Assembly: GCA_036877525.1 (NCBI GenBank)
Contig: JAZGTH010000019.1
Span: forward strand, 6,401,501-6,465,500
Direction: 5' to 3'
DNA: 64,000 bases
Source: Chromobotia macracanthus
Lineage: Eukaryota; Chordata; Actinopteri; Cypriniformes; Botiidae
How positions within the stretch are numbered: position 1 is the first letter of the stretch; the number at the start of each line of letters is the position of its first letter. Positions 49,871-62,949 of this stretch are shown in pieces. The position numbers and the translations under genes were made by a program. Below the pieces are notes generated by a model. That model made no database searches. It was not told the DNA's origin and saw nothing but the letters and a program-made list of their open reading frames with translations.

Positions 49871-52800
49871 GTTATGAGCAGAGAGCCGGAGCGATTGTTT
49901 CAGCAGGACAGGATCCAGGAATAAAGGACTGGCATATTGCAGCCAGTATGTTTGGATAAACTCTAAAACAATTATGAGCCATTTCTTGGCCTCAGTGCAT
50001 GTGGTGTGTTTGGCCTGATTGAAATGATTTACAATCTGAAGAAAAACGGTTTATGTCAAGAGTAGAAGGAGCAGGAGGAATGGAAACTATGAGTCGATGA
50101 AATTGTGGAGGACAAAATTCTCTACGGAGGACAAAATCTACCTACCTACCTACCCACCCTCCCACCCATCCATCCATCCATCCGTCCATCTATCTGTAAC
50201 TTTTACACTGTTACACAGTTTTAAACAGACAGTTTAAAATGCACATTTGTTGTGAATCATGATCTGCATGACTGTGTCATCCCTCTACTGTATATAATAT
50301 TTAAATGATAAATGATAGACGCTATAAACCCTATGACCCTACGAAAGGTAGATCCTATAAACATCTCTATATCTGTTTATACTGTAGCTACAGGATTCCT
50401 AAAATCAATACACTGTTATTAGTCACATATTTCAGAATATTATCATTTACAACACAATTTAAAGCTCTCTTATGTTTCCCAAAATCACACATTCCTTCAG
50501 CAAGTCAAAAGGCCCAGCAGATGCACAGAGAAACGGAAGAATTTTCCCGGTATGAGGCACAGCTTCATCTGCCTTGCTGGTGTTTGTGTGGCCTTGATTT
50601 TCATTATTATATCCACACATGCAGTCCAGGAAAGTGTGGCACATGCTATCACTGGCACACCACCAGAGCCTCCATCCATCAACACTGCATTAAATCCCGC
50701 TGGCGAGCGCACACTCGCACAGAGAGCCAACGCTAACAACTGTGTTGGATTAAGATGACACGTTTGTCTCAGCAGAGAGACCAGCGCCGGGCCTCAGACA
50801 TCACTTTGAACCAATTAGCAGATTACAGTTGCCGATCTGAGCTTGTGGGTGGCCGAACAGGCTGAACTTCTCACACAATTCAGTTTCGCTTTCCATAAAA
50901 GACCTTCTGCGTTATGTTTCAAGTCATATTTGAGGTTCAATGTCTAAATGTGAGCTGATAGATATTTATAGCAGGCAACAATGCTTACCTTGGTCCCTAA
51001 AGCCCACCCAATGCTTAAGACATGAGGATCAGAAACATGTGAGGCATCTGGACAGTGAGGGGGAATGCATGACTTGGTTAACCACGAGCTATAAAGGCTA
51101 GCGTTTCATAATTGTTACAGGTTAACTGGACAAAAATATTGAGAAAATTATTATGGGCACTAAAGGTATGTTAAAGTAAACTGTCGCAAATGATTTTCTC
51201 TTGCCCTTAGATCTCTATGACCAATTTTTTAAATATTAAACTAAAGACATGTCATGTCCACAGGCACTACATAACTTTTAACTTAAAAATCATTTCTAAT
51301 GTTGCAAACAAAGCATGTTTTTGGGAATGTCGTAGCCTCCAGGAAGTGACATCAGTTTTCGTTGGAAAACAACAGCACAAACATCAGAAAGTATCAGGGA
51401 TGGATTTTATGAATTCTGTGATGTTTTGTGGTATTAGTTGGTTTTCCTCCCTCCAAAACATCCAACCATTCTGTTTGAATTAAATCAATATGACAATATC
51501 ACAAAAGATGGTTAAAAGAATATTAAAATAAACTTCAGTCACAGTCGCTTGCTTAGAAATGGCTATTTAGCTTGTCCACGTATGTCCATTCTGTTAACCT
51601 TCAAGTTCATTTTAAGTCTTTCAGCTTGACCCAAACATTTTTCTGAAGGTCTGGCTCACCCTTGTACGGAGAAACTTTCTTTTAATACGGCACATTTGTG
51701 TCGTAATTAAAGTTACATAATTACAAGGTCCCACATAACAAAATGACCCACGATTGCACAGACTACTTCTGTGGCCGTTTAATCTTTATTTATTTGTAAG
51801 TGAACTTTACGTATACAATTGCATGATTCACGCCACAAACAAATACGTGGTTTTGTTTATGAAGCGGCTACATGCAGACCTTTCCACATGATGAGGTATG
51901 TAAATAATACATAAATTAAACAATTACACGTTCTGAAATACATTTTCAAATTTACTGTCAAAAGTTAGGAATAAACATAATGCCGTGTACTGTAGTCAGA
52001 AAGAATTATGTGGGCAGCTCCAGCTTTGTTAGTAGGTTTCATTAACGGCCTTAGACATTTTATATTTTCCATCTACCCCCTGAAACACAAGAGCCCAGTC
52101 TCCAGCCGCAGTTTTATTGACATGTTATAGACTTAAGACTGTTAACCCAGTCATGAAACGACCATTGAGGAGAAGAGAAAAAGCACTGTTGCATATTTTC
52201 AACATTGCATTAGCTAATAAACATCAGATAAAGTCACAGAAATACAGCGCAGACCACAGAGTTTCTCAAAACCACTGATGAAACGTTGCATATCCATATA
52301 CGTTGCAATAATGCCCCGAATATGCTTTATTAACATTTCACTTCAATTGTTTTTTGTCAAACTTATATTAACTTAATATTTGATCTCTATTATGAAAACA
52401 CTTTTTGTTGCTTCAGCTTGCAAGCTGCAGGTGGTATTGAAATGGAAGGTTATTGACTACCGGTTGAGAATGTAGAGTTAGTAACAGTACCTGTAAGTAT
52501 TTTGGTTGTTTGTAACTACAAGTTTTAGGACTGTAACTGGAGTTTTTCGTGTCTGTCTGACCGCTTATCTGATTATGGCCTTTGTACTGCTGGCATGAGG
52601 GGAAACATTTTAATTCCTACTGTTGAGCTAGTCAAATAACTTGGTAAAAATCTGACATTTTTAGCCACAAATGGCACCATTTCACCAGTTGCATCTGAGC
52701 AAACAGATTTCATTTATAATTAAAGAGATGAAATAATGAGAGCAGCCAAATCTTTGTAATACAAAATACATTCTTTAATCTTCTTTAACTCACTGTAAAT

Positions 52801-54463
52801 ACACGAGACAGAATCATGAATCAAGAAAACAGACATTAAAACAAACACGCGAGTTCTGATAAAAATGTGACGTGTTCTGAGAATAATTTAATGATAATTT
52901 TCTCACATGAGGATTTTTATATATCTGCGGTGTAGAAATGTTAATGATCTCACACCACTATGACAAAAATTATAAAAAGAGTTTATTGTCTTTATGGTTT
53001 CTTTTTTACCAATATATACATGATATACAACTGCTTTTTAAATACACTTTGAAATATTTGCATGTTATTTACAATATAAGAGCTTATAAGTATTTTTATT
53101 CTTTTTTATTGTAGCTGAAAAGTAAATCGCAGAAAAATTAAAGCACAGCCTCTGATTGAGTCACACTTATTAAAGCATTTTATATAATATCCAAACATTC
53201 ACGAAACACTACCTGTATTTCAAACAACTTCCCTTGATAATCAGAATCATTCTGGTATATCAGATTTAGATTTAAATCAGAATAAAACGTAATCTGAAAT
53301 GAGTAAACTAATGATCATATTTTTCAAGCAAATCTGTCGTATGTAACTAACTTTAAGACAAACTGCACTGTTCTTCTTTTGGCGGGATGTGTACACAAAC
53401 AATCTTTATTCGATCTCTACACTCATTGTGCAGTTAGAAAGAGCAGAGGTCTAGTATTTCAGCAAGGCCATGTAAGTCATCTATAAAGAAAATTGCTCTC
53501 CGTTTTTCCACATTGACAAACACCACACCAATATTTCACCAGCAACAGCTAGTGGGTAACTTCATATACTGCCTGTAAAACCTATTACATTATGTGTTTC
53601 TCGAAATCCCTCGTTTATTCTAAAAATACACATTTAGTTCATCTTATCTTGATGGCCATAACCAATTTCACCATTAAATTTAAAAAACAATCTATTTGCT
53701 TCTTTCCTAATTGCACATTACAATGTCTGGAATAATGTATCACGCTGAGGGGCCAAAAAACTACATTTCTGAGATCCATAATATTTGTCAATATTTTTTC
53801 CTATACAAAATGACTGTGGTTACAGTTTATTTTTAATAAAAACTACCATGTGTGTCTACAATGAAGGCAAACATTTCAGATAATCAATAGCCTTCTTTGA
53901 GAAACATTTTGGGGTGAATTAACTAATAGCGGGCAAATGTTTTGGGCACCATTAACTCACTTTTATACCTGCAGTACCTCTGTACCCTGGTCCTGGGGAA
54001 CCCGTGTCTCCTAACATACTCATTTCAGTTCAAGAACCTCAAAACTAACAAGCTGATGTTTCTGATCAGGTTTGTTAAATATTTACTAAACCTGCAGTGC
54101 TGTGGGTTCGAAGGAGCACTGCGCTAGTGAATCAGGTGCTAAATATAGAAAGCACGTTTACTCAGTGAATTCCCCCCACTATGTGCAGACAGTGAAATCA
54201 TGTCAGAGCCTGAATCAAACACATCAGTGATAATATGGCTTGTAGATCAATTTACCTCGCTACAGTGAAACGGGCAGCAAATAGTTTTGAAAAAAGCCTG
54301 AAGAGCCACACAAGCATCCATTAGTTCATCACTGTCCCAAACGAATCCCTTGCAAACTGTATATCACAGATGAGTCCTTCCTGGGAAAAGAGCCATGGCT
54401 CGCTGCTAACCCCAGTGGGACACAGGGGCTCCAAAGTGCGGCTCGTTAGAAGGGTCTCTCGTC
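49870..54463. other. Intergenic sequence and likely dkk2 3' UTR
   Basis: A non-repetitive stretch at about 50480-50890 includes 'ctttgaaccaattagcagat' and could be regulatory. The remainder is AT-rich. The dkk2 3' UTR should run left from 54463. Minus-strand AATAAA signals occur at about 53832-53827 and further left, but which one is used cannot be told. Confidence 0.45.
50139..50195. repeat. (CTAC)/(CCAT) tetranucleotide tract
   Basis: 'ctacctacctacc' changes into 'caccctcccacc' and then 'atccatccatccatcc', ending 'gtccatctatctg'. An impure microsatellite in the dkk2-aimp1 gap. Confidence 0.8.
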
Positions 54464-57400
54464 TCAGATCCTCTGGCACACGTGCAGTCTGGATCTGGAG
54501 AAGGAAGTAGCATCCTTCCACACCTTGCAGGCGAGACCCTTGGCGCAGTCGCAGCGCTGGAAGATCTCCAGGCCGTGTGAGCCCTTCTTGCGCTGCTTCG
54601 TGCACACCTCGCCCTGACGCAGCACCGGCTTGCAGATTTTGGTCCAGAAGTGGCGGGCACAGCAGTAGCCCTCAGAGCAGTCGGAGGAGCGCAGGCAAGG
54701 GTCGCCCTCGTGACCTTAAAGTTAAAAGTTAAATGTCAATAAAATATAACTGCTACATCTATTATCTAGATAGATAAATAGACAGACAGATAGATAGACA
54801 GATAGATAGACTCGCCAACTTCTTTGATATTGCTTGAGTTTTCTACATTTGTTTATTACTGTGGTGTCCCCTAGACAGCGCATAAACAAAACAAACTGCA
54901 GTTGGTCGATTTACATGTCAATCAAATTGTCCTCCTGTCTTACTGGGAGGTTCTTGGCCAGAATAAGCTGTGAAGTTGACCCGACTCTATTCCTCAAATC
55001 AAATTTCTGGCAAGGCGAGGCAAGCTGCTCTCCAACCTCCAGACCAGAGATTCTAAATAAACCTTGTCAAAATGTGGCTTTTTCAAAAGTACAAGTTTGA
55101 AGCATGTGATATTGGCAGTTCCTCACCCTTGAGAGAGATCTTGGCTTGAGCTTTTCCATTCCTCCTCCAGCCTTTGTCTTTGATAGAAAGCTTATGTTCA
55201 TCCAAATGTGATTTATGTGAGGACAGGACGCTCTCCGAAATGGGAATACAGATATCTAGAGAGAAATGGAGAATTCCACTATAACTCAGCTGCGTATTTC
55301 AACTGAAGCTCCTATCAATAAAGTTAATCTCTATATCGAATACATACAGTTGCTGCAGCGGTTGCCAGGGCAACACATGTTGTCTCTGTGGCAACGCTTC
55401 TTCCTCCTGCGGCAGGTGAGGCAGCGGGATGGGGTGTGTTGCGGGCTGTGGCAGTAACTTCCCACCATGCATTCTTGATCGCTGCTGCATGGATACACCT
55501 GAGACCAGAATGAGAAAACAAAGAGAAAACAGATAAGGTCCCATTCATTTCCAGCAGTACCTGGTTGTCAACATAAACACTGGTAGGTTACCAAGATGAG
55601 CAATTTTACAGTACTGTACATAAGTCCCAGGCACATTAAATTCATCGCAAAACAAAAATAGTTTTTAATTTTTTTTATATTTTTTGGCAGTTTAGTGGCA
55701 GTAACAAATGTCAATACATTCAGATTTCCGAACATTCTTTGCTATAACTGCAATAAACGAGTGATATTTTTGAATGAACAAAGAGTTGTACAACAGATGG
55801 TATGGCTCACCACCACCATCCAGTCAGTCTGAGATTACATGAAGAGATAGAAGAGGAACAGAGACAGCCTAACTACATTAAACAACAAAAGAATTTAAGC
55901 TTATTTTAAGAATTGAAGCTTTAAGAAATGGCTTACAGTGTATTTTGTGTTTCAACAGACAGAAAAACAGTAGGCCGCAGGGGTGAGGATTGTGCTATAC
56001 CCATCAATATGCCTTCTAACAATGAAGGTCCACATAAAGTCTCTTGTAACAGAAGATGGATAAGTAATGCTAGGCATTTAAACCACAGAAAATATGGAAA
56101 ATTATTTTATCCTATGTTTGAATCGGATTATTCCAGCTCTGGATCTCCAGCCACCACCATCACTCATCTCCCTGTCGCCAGTCATCGTTTTATATGACGG
56201 TTACAACTCTGGATGAAATTACATGCAAAATAACAGATTGAACTAAAAGCGCTCTGCATTTCCCATGAAACTCATTTTCCTGATTTAACCTGTTTAAAAT
56301 AGTATTGAGAATTATGACAAGCTTCTTACAACAACCTTCTAGCAAACTAGTTTAATTCGTTTATTTAACTGGTAATTGCTGGTGTCCTGTGATACTACAC
56401 ATTGTCACTTCTACCATGGATAGATGTTAAGACATCATAGCCAAACTAAACAGCGTCTTCACAGATTTCTGCATTCCAGAGATAGCGCCGACAGACCTTC
56501 ATCCTCATCAATCAAAGCTTCAGCACTCGTCCACTGACATGGCTGAGGGTGTAATGAAAACTACCATGTCAATTCTCAGACGTCACCCTCATCCAGACCT
56601 CTGCAAACATTCCACTCAGCAAATTCCCAGCAGACACAGGATCAAGCTTTTCCAATGAACTTGCTTAACGTTTGCTAAAGAACATCACGCGAACACAATC
56701 CTTTCTATTACTAAAGAGCATATTCCCTTACTTTTTTGTAGGATTTTGAAACTTAAACAGAATTAATAAACGGAATGTAAAAAGCTATGATACAAAATCA
56801 CATGCAAAATGCATCAGAATACAGCTCAACATAAACCAGGTCTTTTATGCAGTTAATCTGTTAGTTGTAATGCGTTTTTTATTAGCTAACTTTTGAGGTA
56901 TAACCAGGTTAGACGTCTGGCTTGCATCCAGTTGCCAAGGTCCATTACAGACGGGTTAACTTTAATTAATTCTCTTCATTTCTGAATGTATTTATCCTTG
57001 ATGGGCTGTAGGGTAATACTGATGATTCTGTCTGAAAACATTTACATTTACAAGCAATATCAATTACAACGCCAGTAAATGAAGATTTGCTGGAGGAAAC
57101 ATGTCACATATCCATAATAAACTACTACAATACCAAACAGAAAACAAGACGAAGTGTTGAAGAAATGCATTTGATTTGTACATGGACTGAACTCAACGGA
57201 GTCTTCCTCCTTTCTGCAAGCAACAGAAGCATTGTTGATGAAATTGACCCAAACCACGAAAATAAAGCCTGTCAAATTTTTTAATACTGAAAAGTCTCCG
57301 ACCTTAAAATTTACTAAACTTCAGGCAGTTACCGAGTACATTAACAGTGTAAAACGGACACTTCCGTGTTGATGTGATCACTACAGAGCCCCTGAAGCAA

Positions 57401-60400
57401 CTTTGCTGAAACTTTCCGAACAAAATGCATCATTTTTACATTAAAAACTTCTGTGTGCATTTAGAGGATTTTCTTTATGCGAAAGTAACATGAAATAAAC
57501 ACAACATACAACTTTTCTTTAGTATGTCAGTTGTGTGTTTTAGACAGTGTGGAGATTAAACGGAGATCAAATGGAGACTTTTGCTTCAATCGTTTTAATT
57601 ATTTCAGCAGTGGCTCAAACTATGCCAAGATTTGTCAAGATACCAAAGTTTGCATTAAATCCTCCTGAGATCAGACTGTGTCAGCAATGCTGTTCATTTT
57701 ATAAATAAAATGATTTACCATTAACTAGTATTGCTATTAGTTAGTATATGAATTAGTGTTCATTAGTATTAGTATTAATAAAATGAATACTGTATGTCAA
57801 CTTTGTGTCAATTTTTCCTCCTCAATAAAGCTTTAAAGGAGTGACTTTTAAGCAACGACATGCTTGGTTTAATCTTAAAGGAACACATCTGGGATGTAAA
57901 GGTATTTTTAATTTAATCTTCTGTCCACAGCATCACGTACAGTAATCCGCCACAAAACCACGTCTGCAGCTAATCTGGAGAAGTGATCACACCAGGATTT
58001 TAATGACCCGGCCAACGCTCTGATACGACTCGTTGCTCCTCATACCTCACTGATTTCACACTGTGTTTTTATTGCTCTCATACATTCATGAGATAATGTA
58101 TGTGAGATAAGAGGCGGTACGATAAGCCCCGAGACAGACCGTGATGAGGGAAGCCCACTGGCCCCTGCGACAGCACTCTCATGTCAGCAACAAAAGCTGG
58201 ACTTTGAAGACTAAACGTGCCATGCCTTTGAAATCCTCTCGCTATCTGTATATTCCCTCATCCTTTCCATAAAACCGTTTGGGATTGATATCAGGTAATG
58301 CCCAAACTATTTCAAGTCTTATCTTGTTAGTAGCAGCAGATTAGCATGTAATACTTTAGTTATTTGGTTTGTTGGTGGATTACTAGTGCCTCAACAAGCA
58401 CGATGGGGCAATGTCAAAACTTTTATTTTACAATCTTACCTAATTTTCAATTTTTTATAATTACAAAATTCCCAGGATGATTTGAGAGTAAAAGGACTTA
58501 ATTGGAGGCAGAAAAATCTGACTTCATTTGTTCCGAAGCAGGAATGTTAACACTGTTAAATTGATATTGTGCTGAATCTTAAATATTTCATGTCACTACT
58601 TTTCTTTATTTGATCTTGTTTTTTTAAAGAGGTGCTGATGGGAAAAATATCTCATACATTTGGACCTTATCGTACTGTATATCAAACTTGTTTATGTATA
58701 TACATTAAAAAAGAAAGCAAAACATCAGCTTTAGATTTAAACTAGACTGAACCACTTTTCATCCAGGATTGTAAGGCTTAATTTGAGCCTAGTCTTAGCT
58801 GATCCACACAAGAGACTCTGAAATTCTGAATAGGGTTTTCACATGTTAAAAGCATGTATACACATATGTTCCTCTTGGGCCCTGGGGCCCGGCTTAACTT
58901 GACCTTGCAAAAGCAGTGCTGTCACCTGATACCATGAATGGTGTTAGTGAATTGAGAGGGTTTTCAAGAGTAAAATAAACTATGTCACTGAACAAACAAA
59001 CCTTATCCACCCTCAAAGGGCACGGCCCTGTGGGTATCAGATCACACAGGAAAACGACACTCTCTTCCACTGTTTGAAGTGCGAGTTTCAAGTTCATCTC
59101 ACCAACACTCACATCATATGTAGCAAACCCCAAAAGCCACAATTCACATAAATATGAAGTAACATTCTTAAATATGGGAATAAATGTATTAGTTAGTCAC
59201 AAATAAAGACAGCTGCCTCTTCCTGAAAGCATCTTTTTAACCCTTTTGGAATTTGTCATTTGATTTGTAACCCAGTTTGTGTTTAAGTGATTTTGATGTA
59301 AATAAAATGAATGGACAGGGAACTTTCATGTTAATTTATGCCACAAACCACAAACAATTATTGGAAATGTAGTCACCCCATAAACCACTGACTACATAAA
59401 AAAGTTATTTCATGGTATTCTTTATCAACTTGATATTCTTTTTAAGTAAATTGTAAAACTAAAATTGTCTAAATTGTACAGTTGGAATGTATAACTATAG
59501 CTGGTTATGATCAATAGCATTTAATAATTAATAAGCTCCCAAAGTCAGCACCTAAAGAAAATTCCTGTCTCACGAGTTTCCACTGGTAACTGCGACATTA
59601 TGGTGCCACAGTGTGTCGTGTGCTTGTAAATATGATTCCGACTTGACATGACGGCAGCACTGGTTACTGCCACCTAAAATCATAACTCTTCAATGAACAC
59701 GACTAATTGGATGCTAACCATCACAGCCCCCGGGAATGCTCCAGAATTCCGGGAATGCTCCAGAGGTTCGATATTCTGTCTAAATATCTACTGTGTGGTG
59801 GTAAATGTGGTAAGAAATCCCATTATGTCTTTCAAACTTTCTTTTTCCTCATAAAAGGGAAATAAAGATATTTAATCTGTTTAGTGCTAAAAAGCCGCCG
59901 CGCCTTCGCCCATTTAATTACAGCCTCTCAGCTCGTTAGCATCACTAAACAGTCACTTAACCTCAGAGGGAGCAGAGAGGGCAACCCACCTCTCCAGTTT
60001 ACAACCCAGATCCGAACATTCCCCACCTCGGTCCTGCTCGTTAACAGAAGCACACAGTCAAATTCAATAATAGGACCTGCTAAAGTCTCAAAGCTGTAAC
60101 CTTGATGTGAAACAGAATACTAGACTCGTCCCCTCTCTTCGTGATGAACATGCCCTGCCAACGGCAATATCCTGCTTTTGGGTTGTCCGCAAATGAAAAC
60201 CACCATTGACAGACCCAAATCCCTTGAACATTTATTCTGCTCATATTCTCAAGTGATTGGCTCCGGTTTGTTTCAAACGCACTGGTACATTTATTGTGAT
60301 TTGCGGATGTGTAAATAAAAACCGAACAAGCGACGGCCAACATCTGACATGAATTTTTTCGTCAAGGAATCTTAAATGAAGTTGTGACCACTAATAAATC

Positions 60401-62604
60401 TCTAACACACTGGCTATACGCCAGCTTCACTATAGCAAGAAACACCAAACTGATTCGTGTTCTTCTCTATTAGAAGACGGATGTACGAATCTGGGTGGCC
60501 GCTCCGTTTGCTTGCCTAATTTGCAGCTGTTGGTAGCGTGCCAGTGTGGGAGATTTATTGGGAGCTTGCGTTATAATCTTCGCCATATTCTTGAGAGTTA
60601 GAGAGTTTGGGGTCTTGGAAGGAAACATTTAAGCAGCTGTGCAGTCACATCTAAAAATGTGAAGCATTCTTCAGACAGCCCGCCCATATGCAGGAAAGCG
60701 ATTTTAAGCATGTCATTGCAATTTCACTCCATTTGCCAGTCTGCACTTACCATGTATTTAATTATGGGATGCTGGTTAGATAGTTTGCTATCTGTATTTA
60801 ATTGACGTACTTGTACTTTGCACAATGTTCAATAAAGTTGAATCAAATCTAAACCAAATGCTGTTTTAAGTCATTCTGATGTTTTAACAGTTAATTAGGG
60901 TCATTATTTATCTGGCATTCACTTGAAAACAATGTTATTCTGTACAAAGATGTTATCTTGCGGTCATCTAGGGTGTGACTGTTGGCTCAAAGACACTATG
61001 AACAAAGCCGTTAGCTTCAGCCTGAGAAATGTGACCATATGTAAGACACCCAAATCCAAGCATCTTTGTTCCATGTATGAGTCTCTGAATTGCTACAAAT
61101 TCCTGAACTAATAATAATACACTATAAAATCTTATGATCCTTTATTAATATTATGAAATCCCACAAAGAATTCCATCAGATTCTGAGCTACAAAGGATGT
61201 TATCTGCCCCAAGTGCAGAATGTTGGGATCTGTCCACAATTTAGTGATTATGTGCAACATCTGCATCTAGAATCTCTGAAATGAGACAACACTCGCTCTG
61301 CTAACAATCTGCGAAGTTGTTAGCAATCTACATTTGGATAAGCAGTTAAATGTAGCATGACATTTAACTAATATTGGACTGTAGTGGTTTCCACATGTAC
61401 GGCTGTGGTCTGATCATCCAGGCTTGTGTTTATGGAGATGGCAAAGTTGGGAGCAATTGTTTAAACGAGGGTCTGGCAGGGAACGTGCATACTGGAGGTC
61501 TAACCACTCCGAAGAGGAAGTGAAACGGAAAAATATTCTCACATTACCTCTTTTTTGCATCGAATCATCGAATAAATTATATCTGCTTTTAATTAAATCA
61601 ATGCTTGCATTTTTATGGATGATCTGAGCGATATAACCAGGACCTAAACCCAATAACGTAGAGCAATTTTATATGATGATAATAGTATTGTGTGATTATG
61701 CCTGAAACACGGGGCAACACTGTGGGCTTTGTGGTAATCCAGGATTAACCTGACTAGAAATATAAATCACGCATTAAAGACATAGGACCGGTCTACTGAC
61801 CCGCAATAATTCCCTTTATTTCTTATTTCTCAACAGAAATGATGGAGCCTGGAGGAATCAGGTAATGAGCTTCATAAAACATCTCACGAGTTTCTCTTGG
61901 GCACTTGATATGCACTAAATGTCTAAATGTGATCATCATAACCTACATAATGCAAATCAATCAAAGTGTCAAAACAAAGAGTAAAATTATGTTTTAATAC
62001 GGGTACAATTTCCTGCAATGACCTAAAAGCGACTTATGAAGTGTGAGTCTAGCATATAAAATGACCTTTAGTGCAACCTAATAGTCCATTTAGTTAGATT
62101 GAATAATATTGAATATGATACTGCCTGCCTGGCTTACCTGGCAAAACTTTTTCTTACAATAGCCTACAATCACGACAATCATCAAACCACTGTGTATATA
62201 GATACATACACATATATGCATATGCATTTATATTTATATATATATATGCATTTTTGACTTCTAGATTTCTAGACAAGAAAATGTCTATAAAAAAATGACT
62301 ATTTCCTTTTTATTTTATATATATTATTACGGCTAAAACTATGGTTACCAGATGCATTAGAGTGAGCTGTATTGTGGGTAACAGGAAAGGCTCTCATTGT
62401 GGTGGATGATGGCGGGGGTACCTGAGCGCGCATGCCGCTTCTCTTCGGGGCTCCGCCGTACGACGCGCTGGAGCGGTTGGTGCCGGTCTGCGGCTCCGGG
62501 GATCGGATGGCGTTGCCCGCGGTCTCCGTCCCTTCTCCCATCCGCATCGCTGCGAGCACCAGCGCCAACATCCACCAGCAACGCGTCCGCGTAACGCCGC
62601 GCAT
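54464..62604 (-). CDS. dkk2: dkk2, Dickkopf-2 secreted Wnt modulator (complete)
   Basis: Exons, 5' to 3' on the minus strand: 62604-62422, 55498-55348, 55255-55127, 54714-54464 (stop 54466-54464). Junctions are GT-AG and in phase, giving 237 residues (human 259). Residues 1-25 are a signal peptide with a hydrophobic core (WWMLALVLAAM). A short variable region with an N-glycosylation sequon (NRS) follows. CRD1 (65-114) has ten cysteines, starts at VYPCSSDQEC and carries the basic run RRRKKR. A basic linker (GWRRNGKAQAK) leads to CRD2 (161-235), also with ten cysteines (HEGDPCLRSSDC, FWTKICKPVL, GLEIFQRCDCAKG) in the colipase-like pattern that binds LRP5/6. CRD2 is closer to DKK2 than to DKK1 or DKK4, and synteny agrees. 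Known role: extracellular LRP5/6 and Kremen ligand that inhibits or, in some contexts, activates Wnt/beta-catenin signalling. The start ATG has an A at -3. Confidence 0.96.
54765..54811. repeat. (GATA)/(GACA) tetranucleotide tract
   Basis: 'tagatagataaatagacag' runs into 'acagatagatagacag' and 'atagatagac' in dkk2 intron 3, 50 nt upstream of exon 4 on the dkk2 strand, close to where the branch point would lie. Confidence 0.8.
55499..62421 (-). other. dkk2: dkk2 intron 1
   Basis: A 6.9 kb intron. It contains a dispersed repeat piece (58735-58815), a 17-base tandem pair (about 59730-59764), a (TA)-rich tract near 62200-62245, and non-repetitive, more GC-balanced stretches at about 57930-58260, 59880-60080 and 60480-60620 that could be enhancers. 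No other gene was seen. Confidence 0.55.
58195..58235. promoter_or_regulatory. Pair of TCF/LEF-like sites in dkk2 intron 1
   Basis: Two CTTTGAA motifs lie 24 nt apart (58202-58208 and 58226-58232) inside a non-repetitive stretch (about 57930-58260) of dkk2 intron 1. CTTTGAA/TTCAAAG is the core bound by TCF/LEF. Since Dickkopf genes are often Wnt targets, a feedback element is possible, but the motif is short and common. Confidence 0.3.
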
Positions 62605-62613
62605 CCTTCCGTT

Positions 62614-62682
62614 TCAGGCGAGCGCTTTATGGCAACCACACGTCGGCTTGGAAAAGTACAAATCCCACGCTAAAGTGTCCAT
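62614..62682 (-). CDS. Upstream ORF in the dkk2 leader (22 codons plus stop)
   Basis: If transcription starts downstream of the TATA box near 62920, the only ATG in the leader before the dkk2 start is at 62682-62680. It opens a 22-codon frame (begins MDTLAWDLYF, ends HKALA) closing with TGA at 62616-62614, only 9 nt before the dkk2 ATG. The G at -3 and G at +4 make a fair initiation context. Such a uORF would be expected to lower dkk2 translation. No function for the peptide itself is suggested. Confidence 0.5.
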   Translation of the reverse strand: MDTLAWDLYFSKPTCGCHKALA

Positions 62683-62851
62683 CAAAGTGCCTAACAGCAG
62701 TGGGGAGACTTTACACGATATAAAGCGACCCAAACAGAGGAGGCTGTATGTTTTAAAAGACTGCGGGATCAAAAGCGCAGGATGCGGTACCCAAAACCCG
62801 GTGGAGACGCAGGAGCGCACGACGCGTTCAGATGAACGGAGTTAAATCCAG

Positions 62852-62893
62852 CCGTGTGTGTGTGTGTGTATGTGTGTGTGTGTGTGTGTGTGT
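62852..62893. repeat. (TG)n tract at the predicted dkk2 start site
   Basis: About 42 nt of TG with one 'tatg' interruption. On the dkk2 strand this is (CA)n lying 25-70 nt downstream of the TATA box, so it would be at the very start of the transcript. Confidence 0.85.
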
Positions 62894-62917
62894 GAGTTTC
62901 ATCATGTGAGATTTCGT

Positions 62918-62946
62918 CTTTTATACGATTTGTTTCCTCCGCCCCC
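62918..62946 (-). promoter_or_regulatory. dkk2: dkk2 core promoter: TATA box and GC box
   Basis: On the minus strand TATAAAAG lies at 62925-62918, about 315 nt upstream of the dkk2 ATG. A GC box (GGGGGCGG, 62946-62939) lies 13 nt further upstream. This predicts a start site near 62890, inside or beside a (TG)n tract at about 62853-62893. The spacing suits a focused TATA promoter, as expected for a regulated developmental gene. Confidence 0.6.
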
Positions 62947-62949
62947 ATT

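Noticed and set aside
50305..50758. Frames of 143, 80 and 68 codons
   Set aside because: No domain, low-quality residue patterns, and mutual overlap on both strands.
55299..55548. 74-81-codon frames over dkk2 exon 2
   Set aside because: They are out of frame with the ten-cysteine CRD1 pattern; only the frame used for dkk2 gives it.
62394..62639. An 81-codon frame overlapping dkk2 exon 1
   Set aside because: It starts at GTG, not ATG, and runs past the exon 1 donor; the dkk2 frame is the conserved one.
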